Shown here: positions 12,382 through 24,805 of the stretch, in pieces
How the letters are laid out: every line of letters starts with the position of its first letter
Numbering within the stretch: position 1 is the stretch's first letter
Assembly: GCA_022393335.1 (NCBI GenBank)
Contig: JAJEKB010020939.1
Coordinates: 477,600-541,599 of the forward strand
DNA from: Macrotrachela quadricornifera
Taxonomy: Eukaryota; Rotifera; Eurotatoria; Philodinida; Philodinidae
Length of the DNA stretch: 64,000 nucleotides
Direction of reading: 5' to 3'
The notes under the pieces: model-generated
The model's database searches: none
Seen by the model: only the letters and a program-made list of their open reading frames with translations
Told to the model about the DNA's origin: nothing
Program-made: the position numbers and the translations under genes

Positions 12382-12740
12382 ATGAACTTTATCTCTTCAT
12401 TAATTCTTATAATTTTTTGTCTATAAATTGTTTATCTGGTTATCGTATAAAACGTGGTATTAATTGGAGTGGAAATAATTGGGCTTTTGGTTGTGATTTT
12501 TCTAATAATGATTTAACAAATGTTCAAATTCGTGGTGAAGACTGTGGTGGAAGATGTGCACAAACACCAGGATGTACTCATTTTACATGGACGAAATGGA
12601 ATGGTAGAACCTGTTGGATGAAAAAAGGTTTGATTTCGAAAAATAATGCTTTTGCAACAAATGATAATAGTATGGTGTGTGGTGTAATTCAATCTGTTGG
12701 AGGAGGAACTGTTTACGAGGATTGTATTTGTTGGTGGTAA
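12382..12740 (+). pseudogene. Secreted Cys-rich PAN/apple-like protein, frameshifted after the signal peptide
   Basis: From the ATG at 12382 a signal peptide (MNFISSLILIIFCL) is read and stops immediately. The mature domain continues in another frame from about 12417. Its about 107 residues carry a conserved Cys pattern (CDFSNNDL, GEDCGGRCAQTPGCTHFTW, GRTCWMKKG, MVCGV), typical of the PAN/apple-like sugar- or protein-binding module found in secreted proteins. Adding one T to the T6 run at 12413-12418 would put both parts in frame, so this is either a real one-base deletion or a homopolymer sequencing error. It lies head-to-head with the GH45 fragment, about 350 bases away, and may have belonged to the same carbohydrate-related cluster. 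The domain call is moderate; the coding nature is strong. Confidence 0.65.
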
Positions 12741-14554
12741 TATTTGTACTAAGTGTCCTGTGAAAGGTCGTTAAAAGTAGAAAATCTTACGATGTATAGA
12801 CATTTTCTTTATGAATTGCGTCAAACAATTTCTTTGTGTTTTTTTTTGTTATGTAGATCAATGGAAAATAGATTCACCTATATTTTGAATAAAAGATAAA
12901 TCAATTTGCTAGTTTTAACTTTTATTTTTCAGCAATCGATTGAGTCGTAAATCAATTCTATCTGAAATAGTGTGCTTGTCAATAATAAGTAAATGGAGAA
13001 TTAAGTTCATTAATATGTTTCATGTTATTTATTGATATATTTTAACACTTATCAAGGCTCTGCATTGGATTTACAAGCAAAATTGATTAAAATAGGGAAA
13101 ACTACAGAAAAAACAAACTAACTATCGTGAGAGTGAGTCAAGCTGTCATGACCGGTTTCGATTTTGTTTAAAGATGTTTTTAGGTGACTTAAATCTATTT
13201 TGAATTTTAAAAAAATCAAAAATCACAAGATAATTAATAGATGAATAAACGTTTTATATTAATAAAAAGAAAATTAAATTAATTCTAAATATATAAATAA
13301 AGTCTACTTAACAAAATGTTTCTCGACTTAATTTTTTTATAAATTTTAACATCCTTTCAATATTTTATATTTTTCTCCATGAAGAATTTGACAGATTGTA
13401 ATTGTAACGAGATATTCATTATCAATGTTAAAAATTGAATCTAGAAATGTATGTTCGAAGGAAAAATAAGAGGCACTGTCGTTTTACATTACTGATAGCT
13501 TCCCATATAGTGAAAAAATGTTTTTGACTATAGTTTCTTAGCAAACAAAGATCAGCCTTCAACTCAAATCATCACTTCGAGACCTTCTCCTTTAGATATG
13601 AAATAATTATCGATATTTTTAGTAACACAATTATAAAAAAAAATCAATAATTCATAACATATTTGATTTGTTCTATAATTTTTAAGAAGACATAGTTACT
13701 ATCATTGATCAATTTTATATTAAATAAATCATCACCGTTCAGATAGTTGATATCATGGTCAAGCAATATCTCGTTATCTGATTATTGTATTCACAGTTTT
13801 GAAAATAGAAACGAATTAACATTCGTACAATATCTCAGAATTTATACATTCATATCTTACTGAACAATATCGATTATTGCTACTATTATTTTTCATTTTC
13901 TCATGGTAAACAACTCTTTGAAAAATAAAACTTCATCATGATTATCTTCGTAGACAATGATATTGTAATCTGTTAATTTACAGATGAGACAAAAATTTTA
14001 TTTTTCACCTTTGAATATTGACTATCATTAGATTTGAAGAAAATAATATAAAACAATCCTATATAGATTCTAATCATGCGCAATATACATATACAATCGA
14101 ATCTTTCTTCAATGCTATATTAATTAAAACATCGACAATTATTAGTCAGCTATTTAATATGATATTGGTTCTTGAAATATCAAAGTTAATCGCAAATAAC
14201 ACCATCGGGATCGTCCAAAAAGTGTTCATTATATAGAGGTTTTCTTTGTTGAAGGGATCAAAAATCCTGTTCATTGTTCAGAATTGAGAGGTGTTCACTA
14301 GTAGAGGTTTTACTGTATAGGATTAGATGATAATCAAAGCAAAAAATAGGGATTCATAGTTCGTTTTATTATGTTGTTAATCTCATTTGTTTTACAAATA
14401 TTTTTTGGAGTCATCATGAATTATTATAATATAAAAAAGATATACATTATAGATATATTGACTGGTAACATCCAATTGGATTGAGTTTAGCTTAAATCTC
14501 GAAAGGAAATCTATATGTTACCATATTCTTGTTTATTATAAACATTTTCATGTT
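12741..14554. other. AT-rich intergenic region, no gene
   Basis: I see no supported coding region, RNA gene or clear transposon end here. The open frame at 14018-14236 has biased low-complexity composition and no recognisable motif. Confidence 0.45.
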
Positions 14555-16117
14555 TCATAAAATAATTCGAAATTCAATTATTTTTCTCATATTATATAAT
14601 TCCTTCTGAAATTGCAGGATTTTCTCTTTTAATATTATGTTATGTAATATATTTCTAATAATTTGTAATGTCACTTTCTTCAATCGTGGACATTTATCTG
14701 CTAGACATATCCATTCAGTTATATCTAACAACTTCTCGATACTTTCTTGATTTATAATTAAACGAACATGTTCAATATTTGACATAACTGTGATAAAATC
14801 CGTTGTTGTCATTAAAAAACATGTATCATAGTTTTTAACACAATTATTGATTGATCCCATAGAACCATAAGTTATATCAAGCAGAAAATATTTAATCGTA
14901 TCGTTAAACTTAGTAACTCTACTGAAAAAATAGCTTGTACGATTATGCGAGCAAAGTACAGAGTTACAATGAATTTCTAATTGTTTAAGTGGACTTTGAA
15001 ATTGATTAAATAATCTTGTTAAACTATAAAAATCAACTTTAGTATCGTAGCAGAGAGAAAGACGGGTTAGATTAGAAAAATAATTTTTGTATCTGTTGAG
15101 TTGACTTGTATTTTGAAGATTGAAAAGAGTTAATGAGATAACACAATCGAAAGTAGTGTATGAAATTAATGGCATTAATGATTTGAGTTGAATTGCTTTA
15201 AAGTATAAAGAAAAAATTTGTTTACGATTAATTTTTTCAATAATTGTCGACATAAAATGAATAGAAGGTTCGATAATAGGCAATTGTATTTTATATTTCC
15301 ATAATAAAGGTAGAATATCAATTGAAAATACATTAATAACATCATTCAATGATAAATATTTGATAATTTCCAAAATGATCTCCAAAGATAGACATGTATT
15401 TTTTACGAAATTAAATGACTTAAATAAAATTTATAGTAAATATCTATAGAGTCAAGCATAAAAAAAATACATACAAGAATTTTCTTTTTATTAAAATCTT
15501 CCTTGAAAATAATCAATTCATCTAATAATGTATCTAGACTTAATTCTGGATGAGTAAACATCAAAATATCACCTTTCAGTAAAATTTTAAAATCATATGT
15601 AAATGCTAAACCTGAATCATTTCTCTTTAAACATTCTGGCATAATAGCGATTAACATTGGACAGTCTGCTACAGGAAAATCAATAAAAAATTGTTTAGAA
15701 AATATATCTTCTCCAATTTGAATAAATCTATTTAAAACATATGAATTTATTTCATAAACTATACATATTAATATTATATACTTATTCCTATTTGATTCAT
15801 ATGTCATATCCCATGATCAAACAATATAATTTTCTTGTAAATAATCATTAATTAATTGCGAACAGAATATATCTTTACAAAACACATTATGCATATAAAT
15901 GATTAATGGATGATATTCATTTCGTGATGTACCCTTGCAAAATATAGGACAAGCATTGTCACGCTGTATGAAGCATTGATATTGATCTTCACAAATATCA
16001 TTGGTGATTATTTGTGTGTCGGTATTCTACATAGAAAAATACATAAAATCTTCTTTAATCTTTTGTAGAACAATTAACATGAATATAAAATTAATATTAA
16101 AGACTTAATCTTACCAT
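14555..16117 (-). pseudogene. UAS domain (FAF1-like) fused to F-box/LRR-like region, with in-frame stop
   Basis: My model is ATG at 16115-16117, then exons 16026-15475 and 15418-14555. The introns are 88 and 56 nt with gtaag/gtatgt donors. Phases fit and the total is 473 codons. The first half is a thioredoxin-like UAS domain of the FAF1/UBXD8 type: NEYHPLIIYMHN, FCKDIFCSQLINDYLQENYIV, then SWDMTYESNRNK. Family members act as p97/ubiquitin adaptors. The second half opens with an F-box-like stretch (LSLEIILEIIKYLSLNDVINVF) and continues Leu-rich for about 240 residues. A TGA at 15817-15819 replaces the Trp expected just before SWDMT (FAF1-type proteins read WAWDLT or WGWDLT). As written, the protein is cut off inside the UAS domain. 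Everything downstream is still open, so inactivation is recent or the base is an error. Confidence 0.65.
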
Positions 16118-16520
16118 AGTGATTGATTATTCTTTGGTCATCAATAGTAATGATCTATGCTTTTGCATCGAATACAACGAGAAATGACATTGTCAATTGG
16201 ATTTTTATATTTATTCATGATGGAAAATTCCTTCAATTTTCCAACATTATCGTTCGATACACCTACACATAATTATACATTTTCAGGTGTGCTGTAAAAC
16301 ATGACGTTAACAATCATGGATACCTTTGCTTTTTCTTTCTGTTCTCATCTTTCCAACATTATGTCAAATGAAAAGCATAGAGATTAATTGTATAAAGAAT
16401 AAATATGAATAAAAATTACAAAATAACTTGAAATTTGATTTTGTCTTATATTAATAATTATAGTCATTTTTTAACATATCTTCTTGATTTATATTCGTTT
16501 AACAGTTCACCAAAACTGTG

Positions 16521-16724
16521 TTAACCTATATGTAAAAAGTTTTGTTTGATTTCCGACTGCTTTTAGGTTGTAGAAGAGAATCAAAAGTAGTCAGCTAGAA
16601 AGAGAATTTCATTCTCTGTCTAAATATATAATCAGAATTTAATTCTGATGATATACTTGGACAGAGCATGAAGTTCTCTTTCTAGCTAACTACTTTTGTA
16701 CTAAGATTTTTTACACATAGGTTA
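16521..16724. mobile_element. Foldback MITE, about 204 bp
   Basis: Almost the whole element folds on itself. Outer ends are TAACCTATATGTAAAAAG on the left and, reversed, TAACCTATGTGTAAAAAATC. The next blocks are CAAAAGTAGTCAGCTAGAAA and its near-complement, and the centre is the palindrome ATCAGAATTTAATTCTGAT near 16631-16650. There is no coding capacity, so it is non-autonomous. The target-site duplication is not clear. Confidence 0.65.
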
Positions 16725-17573
16725 TTTATTGATAATTAATCAGACATGTCGAATATTGAATGTATTTTCGATAAGATTTTTAGCAAACGAAAGTCAAAAC
16801 TAACTCATTTGGAAGCAGCCCCATATTCCTTGTAGTTCTTTACTTTTTATTTGAAAATATATGTCAAACTATCCGGTACAATAGTCTTTTTTTTTCTTTA
16901 ATTCTTACTTGTCTAACAGAGAAAATAGATCACCGTTTTAATACCTCAAAAAATTCTTTAAATTTGATTAAGAAGAAGATTATATTAGATCATGTTATTT
17001 AACATATTTTTTTAAGCAAAAAATGATAAATACATCGGATGAATAACTACAGAGAATATTGAAATAAGTGAATCATTGACGATTCATATTTACTTTTACT
17101 CATGAATACCCAAAAGCTCTGCGAGAATATCAAATAAACATCTGAACATAAGAAGATATTTTTAGTTTTATTTGATGAAATGTTCTGGATTCTTGTCATT
17201 ATTATTATTTATTCGTATTAAAAAAAATCATAAAAACCAAGACAGTTATGTTGATTTCATTATGAATTCTCTATTAAATAAACATACTTCAAAAGTTTCA
17301 AAAAACTTCACGAGATCTTGAAATATGTTACACTTTTATCTCTTTTATTTAGTTTTCAGAAAGCATCTATTTTTAAGGTATTAAATTGACCGAGATTATG
17401 AATTAATTTAATTAAATTTCTACTTTAAAAATTGATAAACAGTCATGCATTTATTGTAAATTAAATAATATATGTATACAGAAAAAAAACATGATTAAAA
17501 GAAGTAAAATAACTATATTACGAACAACATATAATGAATTTGTCAAAGATAGAATGTTATGCGTGAATACCCT
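16725..17573. other. Intergenic, start of the GPCR duplication unit
   Basis: No gene. From about 17190 the sequence matches 24430-24800 and 37700-38039, the 3' flank of the other two GPCR copies. Confidence 0.5.
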
Positions 17574-18610
17574 TCAAGGTTCCGGTACCACTTGATTGTC
17601 AGTTTTTATGTTCTGTAGGCATCGATCGCTATATATTCTAGAGACGACATAAATGAATTGTCGTCGAAATCGTTCAGATACACACATATATGCATAAAAT
17701 GAACTCTATAATAATAAAAATAATAATAATAAAAAACATTTATTTTTGTTAGACTTCTTACCGCGTAATTTAAAAAATATATACTCATAGTCACAGCAAT
17801 AGCTAATCGTATTCCTTCAGCATTATTTGAATCGCGCATAAAATTTGTGTCCGAACTAAGAATAATAGTAATAGTGTAAGGATTTGTAGTGAAAAAGTTA
17901 AAAACAGTTTGCATAAGAACTATAGTTGTTAATTGTTTATCTAATTCACGTCGAACAAGAGGTATAGTTCGATAAGCCAAGCTCTTCACATTATAAGACG
18001 CTAATAAACCAAATATAACATCAATAAACATAGGCAAATAACCAATCAATACAGGTGTATAAAACTTGCTTTGATATTGTGTAAGCATATCATTTGTACT
18101 CGTACAAGTTACTTTGCCTGTACTAGATGATTTAACATGATCATAATAAATCAAAAATGGAATTCCATGAAGAAACGAAATAGAGACAAATATAAGGATT
18201 GCACGATGTGCCACTTTGATATTACTCCATTGTTGCCATCGAGGTTTTGAACAAGTGGCTAAAAATTGATCAATTACTGCCAAACACATACATACTACTA
18301 TAATTATTGCACACGTTGTACCAAAGTACATTCTGAATTTACAATAGAAGAATGAAGATGTTGCCCAATCAATATTAAAACCATAGACCATTATACGTCC
18401 GGAAAAAGTTATGAGCAACTGAACAAGGCTAACAGCGGACATAATCATTAAATAAAATGCGCATGAACTTTCTCGAAATGTTTTCAAACTAAGAAAAACG
18501 ATAAGATTGAAGATATTACCAATTACACCAAGTATTAGAATAGGAATGCCAAGATAAATAGTCACTTGTTGAGAAGCATATTCCAAAGATACAACATTTG
18601 ATGTTGACAT
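17574..18610 (-). CDS. Rhodopsin-like orphan 7TM receptor, copy 1
   Basis: Exons 17762-18610 and 17574-17705, separated by a 56-nt intron (GCG|gtaaga...ttatag|AGT), give 326 residues. Reading through the intron instead yields a false Tyr-rich tail. Seven hydrophobic segments are evident: TM1 with GVIGNIFNLIVFLS (the GN motif), TM3 with the Cys of FYCKFR and a DQF in place of DRY (CLAVIDQFLATC), TM6 at TTIVLMQTVFNFFTTNPY, and TM7 spanning the splice site. The tail SSFYAYMCVSERFRRQF resembles helix 8 of bdelloid orphan receptors. It is the first of three near-identical genes on the same strand; copies 2 and 3 are closer to each other. The ligand is unknown and a peptide or small molecule cannot be told apart. 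Confidence 0.88.
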
Positions 18611-21600
18611 TTGAATTCAATATTAATGAAATAAATCTATAATTTCAAAGTCTTCTTATCTTATAAGTTATTACTAAATAAAATGTAAATAGTGATTAAA
18701 ATAGTATACTTTACTTCTATGAAGAGTATCATTCATTTAAAAAAGCTATTAAATATGAATAAAATTTTTATTCATATAGTTAGAGTTTATCAAATAACAG
18801 AATAACAAGAAAAAACTGTTCACAGATTTATATTTTTATGTATTATAAATAAAGATTTGCTTTGGATGGGTCTGGTTTTTGTTCATTATTTTCAGTCTTA
18901 ATTAAATTTTTTTCACAAAGAAATATAGTTTTTACTACTAAGGATTTACTTTCTACTGATCAGTTCAATGAAAAATGAAGTGAACAAACTTTAAATAAAT
19001 TCTTATACAAAAAAAGACGATGTCAAAACTTCTAACAAATATTAAATCTAATTATTTGATTCTAGTCTTAAGACTGATTCACAGATTGAATAGCTGGTTC
19101 ATAAAAGGTTTTATTTCCATCACTCCCACCTACGATTTTCAATAATTTAAATAGCCGTTTCTCTTTGTTTATCTTGTTGTTTGTCCATATTAAGGGTATT
19201 CCAGAAATTCTGAAACGATTTTAAGATTTGTCATTCTCGCGTTCGGCAAAAACGAACTATTCGAAACTTTAACAGATTATTACACATATGAAGCACTATA
19301 TAATTACAACGTCTGAGATTTATATCTTGCGTTATAGATGAAAATCTGTAACAACATTAACATATAATATTTTTGTGATATTTGTGTCTTTCATGTGTGT
19401 CAAACCATCTACATCTCAGCTTAGATCAATGTAGAAGATCTTAAACTTATTTTGAAAAGATTCGCCGTGAACAGCTATACAAAACTTGCATTTACAGACA
19501 TCTGTCGTTCTATATCAATCATTCATGGCATACTGAAACTGAAAAACCTTATTTTGCATGTACTTCAGCTAGAAAAAACAAAAAACACCTTGAGTTTTTT
19601 ACATTTTTTTCCTACCCACAGTTTAGTGAAAATTAATTGTATTATGTAGGTTTTTCAATTTGAGTATATCACATATGATTAATATAAAGTCAACAGAGAT
19701 CTGCTATTATAAGTTTTATATAGCTCCTCATGACAAATCTTTCAAAAAAAGGTTTAACATTTTATCATTTATCTATGCCGAGATGTACATGATTTGACAC
19801 ACGTAAAAGGCAGGAAAATCTCAAAGACAGTACATGATAGTGTTGTTACTAGTTCTCATCCATAATACAAGGTATAGACCTCAAATTTTATATTTATGTA
19901 GTATTTCATATGTGTAATAATCTACCAAAGTCTCAAACAGTCTATCTTTGTTGAATGTGTGAACGACATATTCTGAAATTGTGTCAGAATTTCTGGAAGA
20001 TCCTTTATTCACTGGAATCTTATTCTAATAATATATTGACTTTCACTCACCTTATATTTTCATCCAAGTAATCAATGGAAAGTAAATCTGCGGAAAGAAA
20101 ATCGTGCATCTCGTATAAATAATATATGAAAAACTAATGAAATAATTCTATGGCTTTTCTCTTTCTAACAATAATGTTTTGCTAACGGAGCAAGTTTTTT
20201 GTTGTCAGAACTAAACGATAAATTATGCTTTTCTAGCATATTCTATAGAATTAATTACTTTTTTGATAGAACTTACATTTATTATCATTCTTTGAATAAA
20301 ACCTTAGAAAAGAAGAAAGAAAAAAAATGAACCACAAAACTGTTTAAATAGATAGATTATAAATTAGTATGTAGTATGACATCGAAAGTCTAGATAAATT
20401 TGCGTAAATATACGAATATTGTACATGAAACTAATAGCATCTTTGCATAGAAGGAATTCAATCTCTTTCGATCATGTCTGTAAAGAATCTATCAGTAAGT
20501 TGCAGCGGCGCTGCTGGATAAAACGGACTTCTCGGCGAATTTTTGAGAAAAATTGAGAAGGGAAAATATCAGAGATACAGAATCTGCCACTAAAATAAAA
20601 AATTTCTCCGTACACGCGCGCACAGATCGGCATATCTTGTATATCTGGAAAATATATTGGACTGAAGGTAAAACACAAAAAATTATTGAATGAGAAAGTA
20701 ATCGTAGCTTAAATAGCGGTATCTCAATCTTCAAAAAAGGAAACTTAATTTCTCTAGAAGAAAAGGTTAATTATTCTTGTTAATGAGGAGTGCATTGATA
20801 CATTAATACTAAACTATTTTGGTTTCAAGCGACAACTGTGTCTATATGAAGGAGCTAGAGAAAATTAAACACACTTGAAAGAAAACATGATTAAAGGGAA
20901 AGTATATGAATGGCATCAAAAAGACAAAATGTTTGAAGAAATACTTGGAAACAAAAGATATATGTACGTTATACGCGTTATATATGCACGGGAATTAAAG
21001 CAATAGAAAGAAAAAGAAAACATATGATATAATTGAGCTATACTGAAAGAGTTCTGAGACAGAAATTTAATTATTTCTAGACGGGAATTAAATTATAAAA
21101 TTTAACACGGAAATTTCATATTCCAACAGAAAATATTTATACTCCTCTATATCTATTATTATTACTTTTTGATCTCATTCTAGTGTCTACGTCGTTCTCT
21201 CTATCGAAGACCTGTAGCTATGATATTAAATTTTTTTTCAATATTCATCATATATTCTCTGTTGGTTATAAACCGACAACTTCTGTAGAAATAAAGTATA
21301 CAATAATCCAACGATTCAGATATAAATCTTATGGATTGTAAGAGTGACCTTGCAAGAAATTAAGTTTGTCTTTTCCATATTTTATTTATTTCAAATTTTT
21401 TTTCGGTAAACTTGTCAAATGTATTAAAACTGCTATTTAAATCAGTATTATATTGAAATGTTTCAGTCAATTAAAAACCAAAGATAAATGCTGGTACTTT
21501 CATAAAAAATCTGAACAGTATCAACCATGGAAGTTGATAAGGCGTAAGTGATGAGTCATCCGTCGACTTAGATAGCAAGAAGCACTGAAGTTACCATCAT

Positions 21601-22841
21601 CCTCGGATTACCACTATGGGCTGAGTAAAATGAATAGAAACAAGACTAATCTTTTCTAGTTCTGTCTTATACATTGAATAAAACACTTATAAATTGAGGA
21701 AAGAACAGGATTATTTTCTGTACAATACATTTTTGATAAAAATATATTCTGACACGTATTTTTCTGAAAGTTGGGAAATTTTTTCAGATTTTTTTTTGTG
21801 CTGCAGGCCTGGTCTTGTATCTTTGTTAAGTAAGATTCGACTGTTTGTTGAGAGACTGAACTTCCTCGAGAACCAATTTGGACACATCAGTCTTACACAG
21901 ATAAAAAGAATATTTCAAAAAAAAAATAAAAATGGAAACTAACGCAAGACTATAAAGTTTGGATGCAATAAGTAATGATTTGAAATCAGTTAGACGTTCT
22001 CATTATTCATTCTATTCGTACATTAGTTTATTGTGTTTATAATATTTTGATAAGTTTTCATCTAATTATATGTATGAAATCTATTGAAGAAAAAAACAAA
22101 TAATATTAGTGAATTTGAAAATTAAAATTCTGGATTCTCAAAAAATAGCGAAAAATGTCCTTGAACGTCAAAATAAAACATGCACTTTAAGAACATCTCG
22201 TCAGCATCTTAACAAGTGAAGAGAATAGTGTCAATACAACTTTAGATAATTAATATTTTTAATGTCATATAATAACTATTTCATGTGAAAAAAGAAAATC
22301 ATACATACTTACACTGAATAAAGTTGGATTAAACCAACAAAAACATGGAAGATTGCTGGATACAATATCAAAAAAGGACGAAGTTTTCTTAATATATCGG
22401 CTCCACCGAACGACGTTTTGATCGTTCCATTCTGTCCCGTGTTTGGAGCTTTCTTGTCGTGTCCTCACTTTAGTCTATCATGTGAACATAGTTCCTTTTT
22501 TCTTGAAGTATAATTAAAAGATCTAGCAAATTTTTACTTTCTTTTGGAACACAGATCGTTTTTTTTCATCAGTTTCGCAATACTATTTACAAGATAATGT
22601 TTTTATCACAAAAACAATGACAAGTCCCATAAGAAGCAAAGCTATGCAGAACGGAACGACTTTTTCGGATTTATAGTGGGACAGGATGAGACTATCGGGT
22701 GGGCCAAAATAAATATTTTTTATTTTTTAAATATCTCTGTCATTTCTCAACCGATTGACCTAAGCTTTTTTTTTTATTGAATTCGTTATGTCTTCTTCTA
22801 CAAAATAGAATGTTCTTTATCAATTCGAATAAATCGATAAA
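18611..22841. repeat. Duplicated non-coding flank of GPCR copy 1, with a copy-specific insertion
   Basis: Most of 18611-20485 and 21813-22590 aligns by eye with 25835-29600 (outside the hAT insertion) and 39077-40960. The block is AT-rich, and its short open frames are broken by stops or shifts in the sister copies, so I do not call genes in it. The interval of about 20486-21812 is absent from the other two copies. It starts near a GC-rich palindromic tract (gcagcggcgctgctgg) and ends near tgctgcaggcctg, suggesting an insertion of unknown type. At 22694 the sequence tatcgggtgggccaaaataaat matches the terminus of the foldback element at 29604. Confidence 0.6.
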
Positions 22842-23800
22842 TTATTGATTTGATTCCTTTTTTTTTAAGAATATTTTAATGTTTAAAATTGATAAGAAAA
22901 ATAAAATAAATAAAATGAAATAATTGAAAATAATATAATTATTTAATAAAGTTATACAAATGATTTGAATGAGGAATGAAAAAAGATAATGAATCAAAGT
23001 AGAAATTCGATTGTAAATTGAGATTAATTTTCTATTAAAATTTGTTACATAAATTAATGAACCAGTAGCAAGTTGTTCAATGATCATATATAAGAGATGA
23101 TTTCATGAACATGCATACCAAGCAGAATCAACAATGTCAAAACACTGATTCCAATTGATACACGAGGATTTTTCAAAGATAATGATGTTGGAAACAGAAT
23201 CATTAGGAGACGATCAATTGTTATCCAACTTGTTAACCAATATGTTGATCGTGTCATCATAGAAACAAAATAAGAGATCAATTTACATGTTCCAACAGTT
23301 GTGTCAATGAATTTGAAAAGTAGAAAAAATAAAGCCATTTGATTTAAACAACTTACACTTAATAAATAATTGTCAACACCAAACTCTCTTGGTGTAGATC
23401 GTTTAAATATCACAAATGAACAAAGATTATTAAATAATTCAATGATTGCAAGAAGGCTAACCATGCAGACATAGATCAATTTCACTGTTCGAGAATAGTC
23501 GACAAGAAGTGAATCAAGAGTAAAACGAAATGCTTGCATACTGAATTCACATTGATGTCCTTCATAATACGAAGGACAAAAATAAATAAAATCATTTCGA
23601 TTTTGTTGATTACCTGGAAGACATTTTCCTCTAGATAAACATTTTTCGCAATGATCAAATTGAGTATCATGCAAGAAATATTCAGCACGATAATGATCGA
23701 TTTCACAAATACAAAAAATATTTTTCATCATAAAAGCAAACACGTTTAATATCATTCCGACAGATACGATGATACAGTCAAGTGGGGAAATTCGGATCAA
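22842..23800 (-). pseudogene. Degraded EGF-7TM receptor fragment
   Basis: Two frames overlap by four bases (23084-23087, ATGA), meaning one frameshift. The first reads an EGF-like module (CEKCLSRGKCLPGN...CPSYYEGHQCEF). Here a Cys of the usual CPSCYEGHQC pattern has become Tyr. Transmembrane segments follow (VKLIYVCMVSLLAIIELF, CLNQMALFFLLFKF, WLTSWITIDRLLMILFPTS). The second frame continues with ISIYNRISTLIHYLFSFLIQ. N-terminal LDLa/Cys-rich modules and the last transmembrane segments are absent. The family is the rotifer-expanded LDLa/EGF-7TM receptors. Frameshift, lost Cys and truncation at both ends indicate a pseudogene stranded between GPCR copies 1 and 2. Confidence 0.7.
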
Positions 23801-24805
23801 ATTTTGAAAAATTCATCTTCTTTTTCTTCGTTCTCCTATGTTATATATCGTGTAGACAAAATTTTTATAATAGAAGTAGATTGAGGTTTTCTCTATCATC
23901 TCATATAATGTAATACAATAATCCACGTAACTGAGCAAGAATTTTTTTAATTTTGAAATGATACAAAATCAAATAAAGATATAAAGATAAGAATATATTT
24001 TTTAATTTTATTTGATAAAATATTCAGCATTATTGTGATTATTATTTATAGAAAATTCAATCTTTTCGACACAATTTATAAAAAATTTTTTGTGAATTAT
24101 TTTTCTAAAAAACTGAAACTAACACTTGATGAAATAATAGAGAAATTATATGAAAGAAAAAAAACTATTTAATAAAGATATGCCTTTTCTATACTAAAAG
24201 TGAAAATAAATAAAACAAACATATTTTTGATTTTGTATAATTAATTTTTAATGAGAGAATAACTATATTTTAATAATCATTTTAAAAGAATAAGAAGTTA
24301 CCTTGAATAAAACAAATTTTTATTCTTAGAATAGTTTAAGATGATGCAACTCATTTGCAAAATGTGATTTTATGCGTATCATATATATTTTCTGTTAATT
24401 TTCTTTTGATAAGAGATACATAGTAATATCATTTATTCTTTATTCGCATTAAAAAATCATGAAAAACAAGATAGTTATGTTGATCTACTTGTAAATTTTT
24501 CATTAAATAAGCATGTTTCAAAGGTTTAAAAAAACTACATGAGACTTCGAAATATGTTATACTTTTATCTTTCTTGTTTAGCTTTAGAAAACCATCTATT
24601 TTTAATGTATTAAATTAATCTAGATTATGAATTAATTTAATTAAATTTCTACTTTAAAAATTGATAAACATTTATGTATTTATTGTGAATTAAATAATAT
24701 AGATATACAACAACAAAAAAACATAAATAAAAGAAGTAAAATAACTATATTACGAACAACATATAATGAATTTGTCAATGATAGAATGTTATACGTGAAT
24801 ACCCT
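23801..24805. other. Intergenic, 3' flank of GPCR copy 2
   Basis: No gene. From about 24120 the sequence matches 37450-38039, the 3' flank of copy 3. From about 24430 it also matches copy 1. Copies 2 and 3 therefore share the longer duplicated segment. Confidence 0.5.

Noticed and set aside
14018..14236. 72-codon frame
   Set aside because: No ATG with context, no motif, low complexity.
17606..17761. Tyr-rich C-terminus in the unspliced frame of GPCR copy 1 (also in copies 2 and 3)
   Set aside because: It is intron read-through. Splicing gtaaga...ttatag restores a conserved helix-8-like tail in all three copies.
19452..19649. 65-codon frame in the GPCR flank
   Set aside because: Disrupted in the corresponding positions of copies 2 and 3.
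20472..20734. Two overlapping minus-strand frames in the copy-1 insertion
   Set aside because: No motif and mutually overlapping; likely chance.
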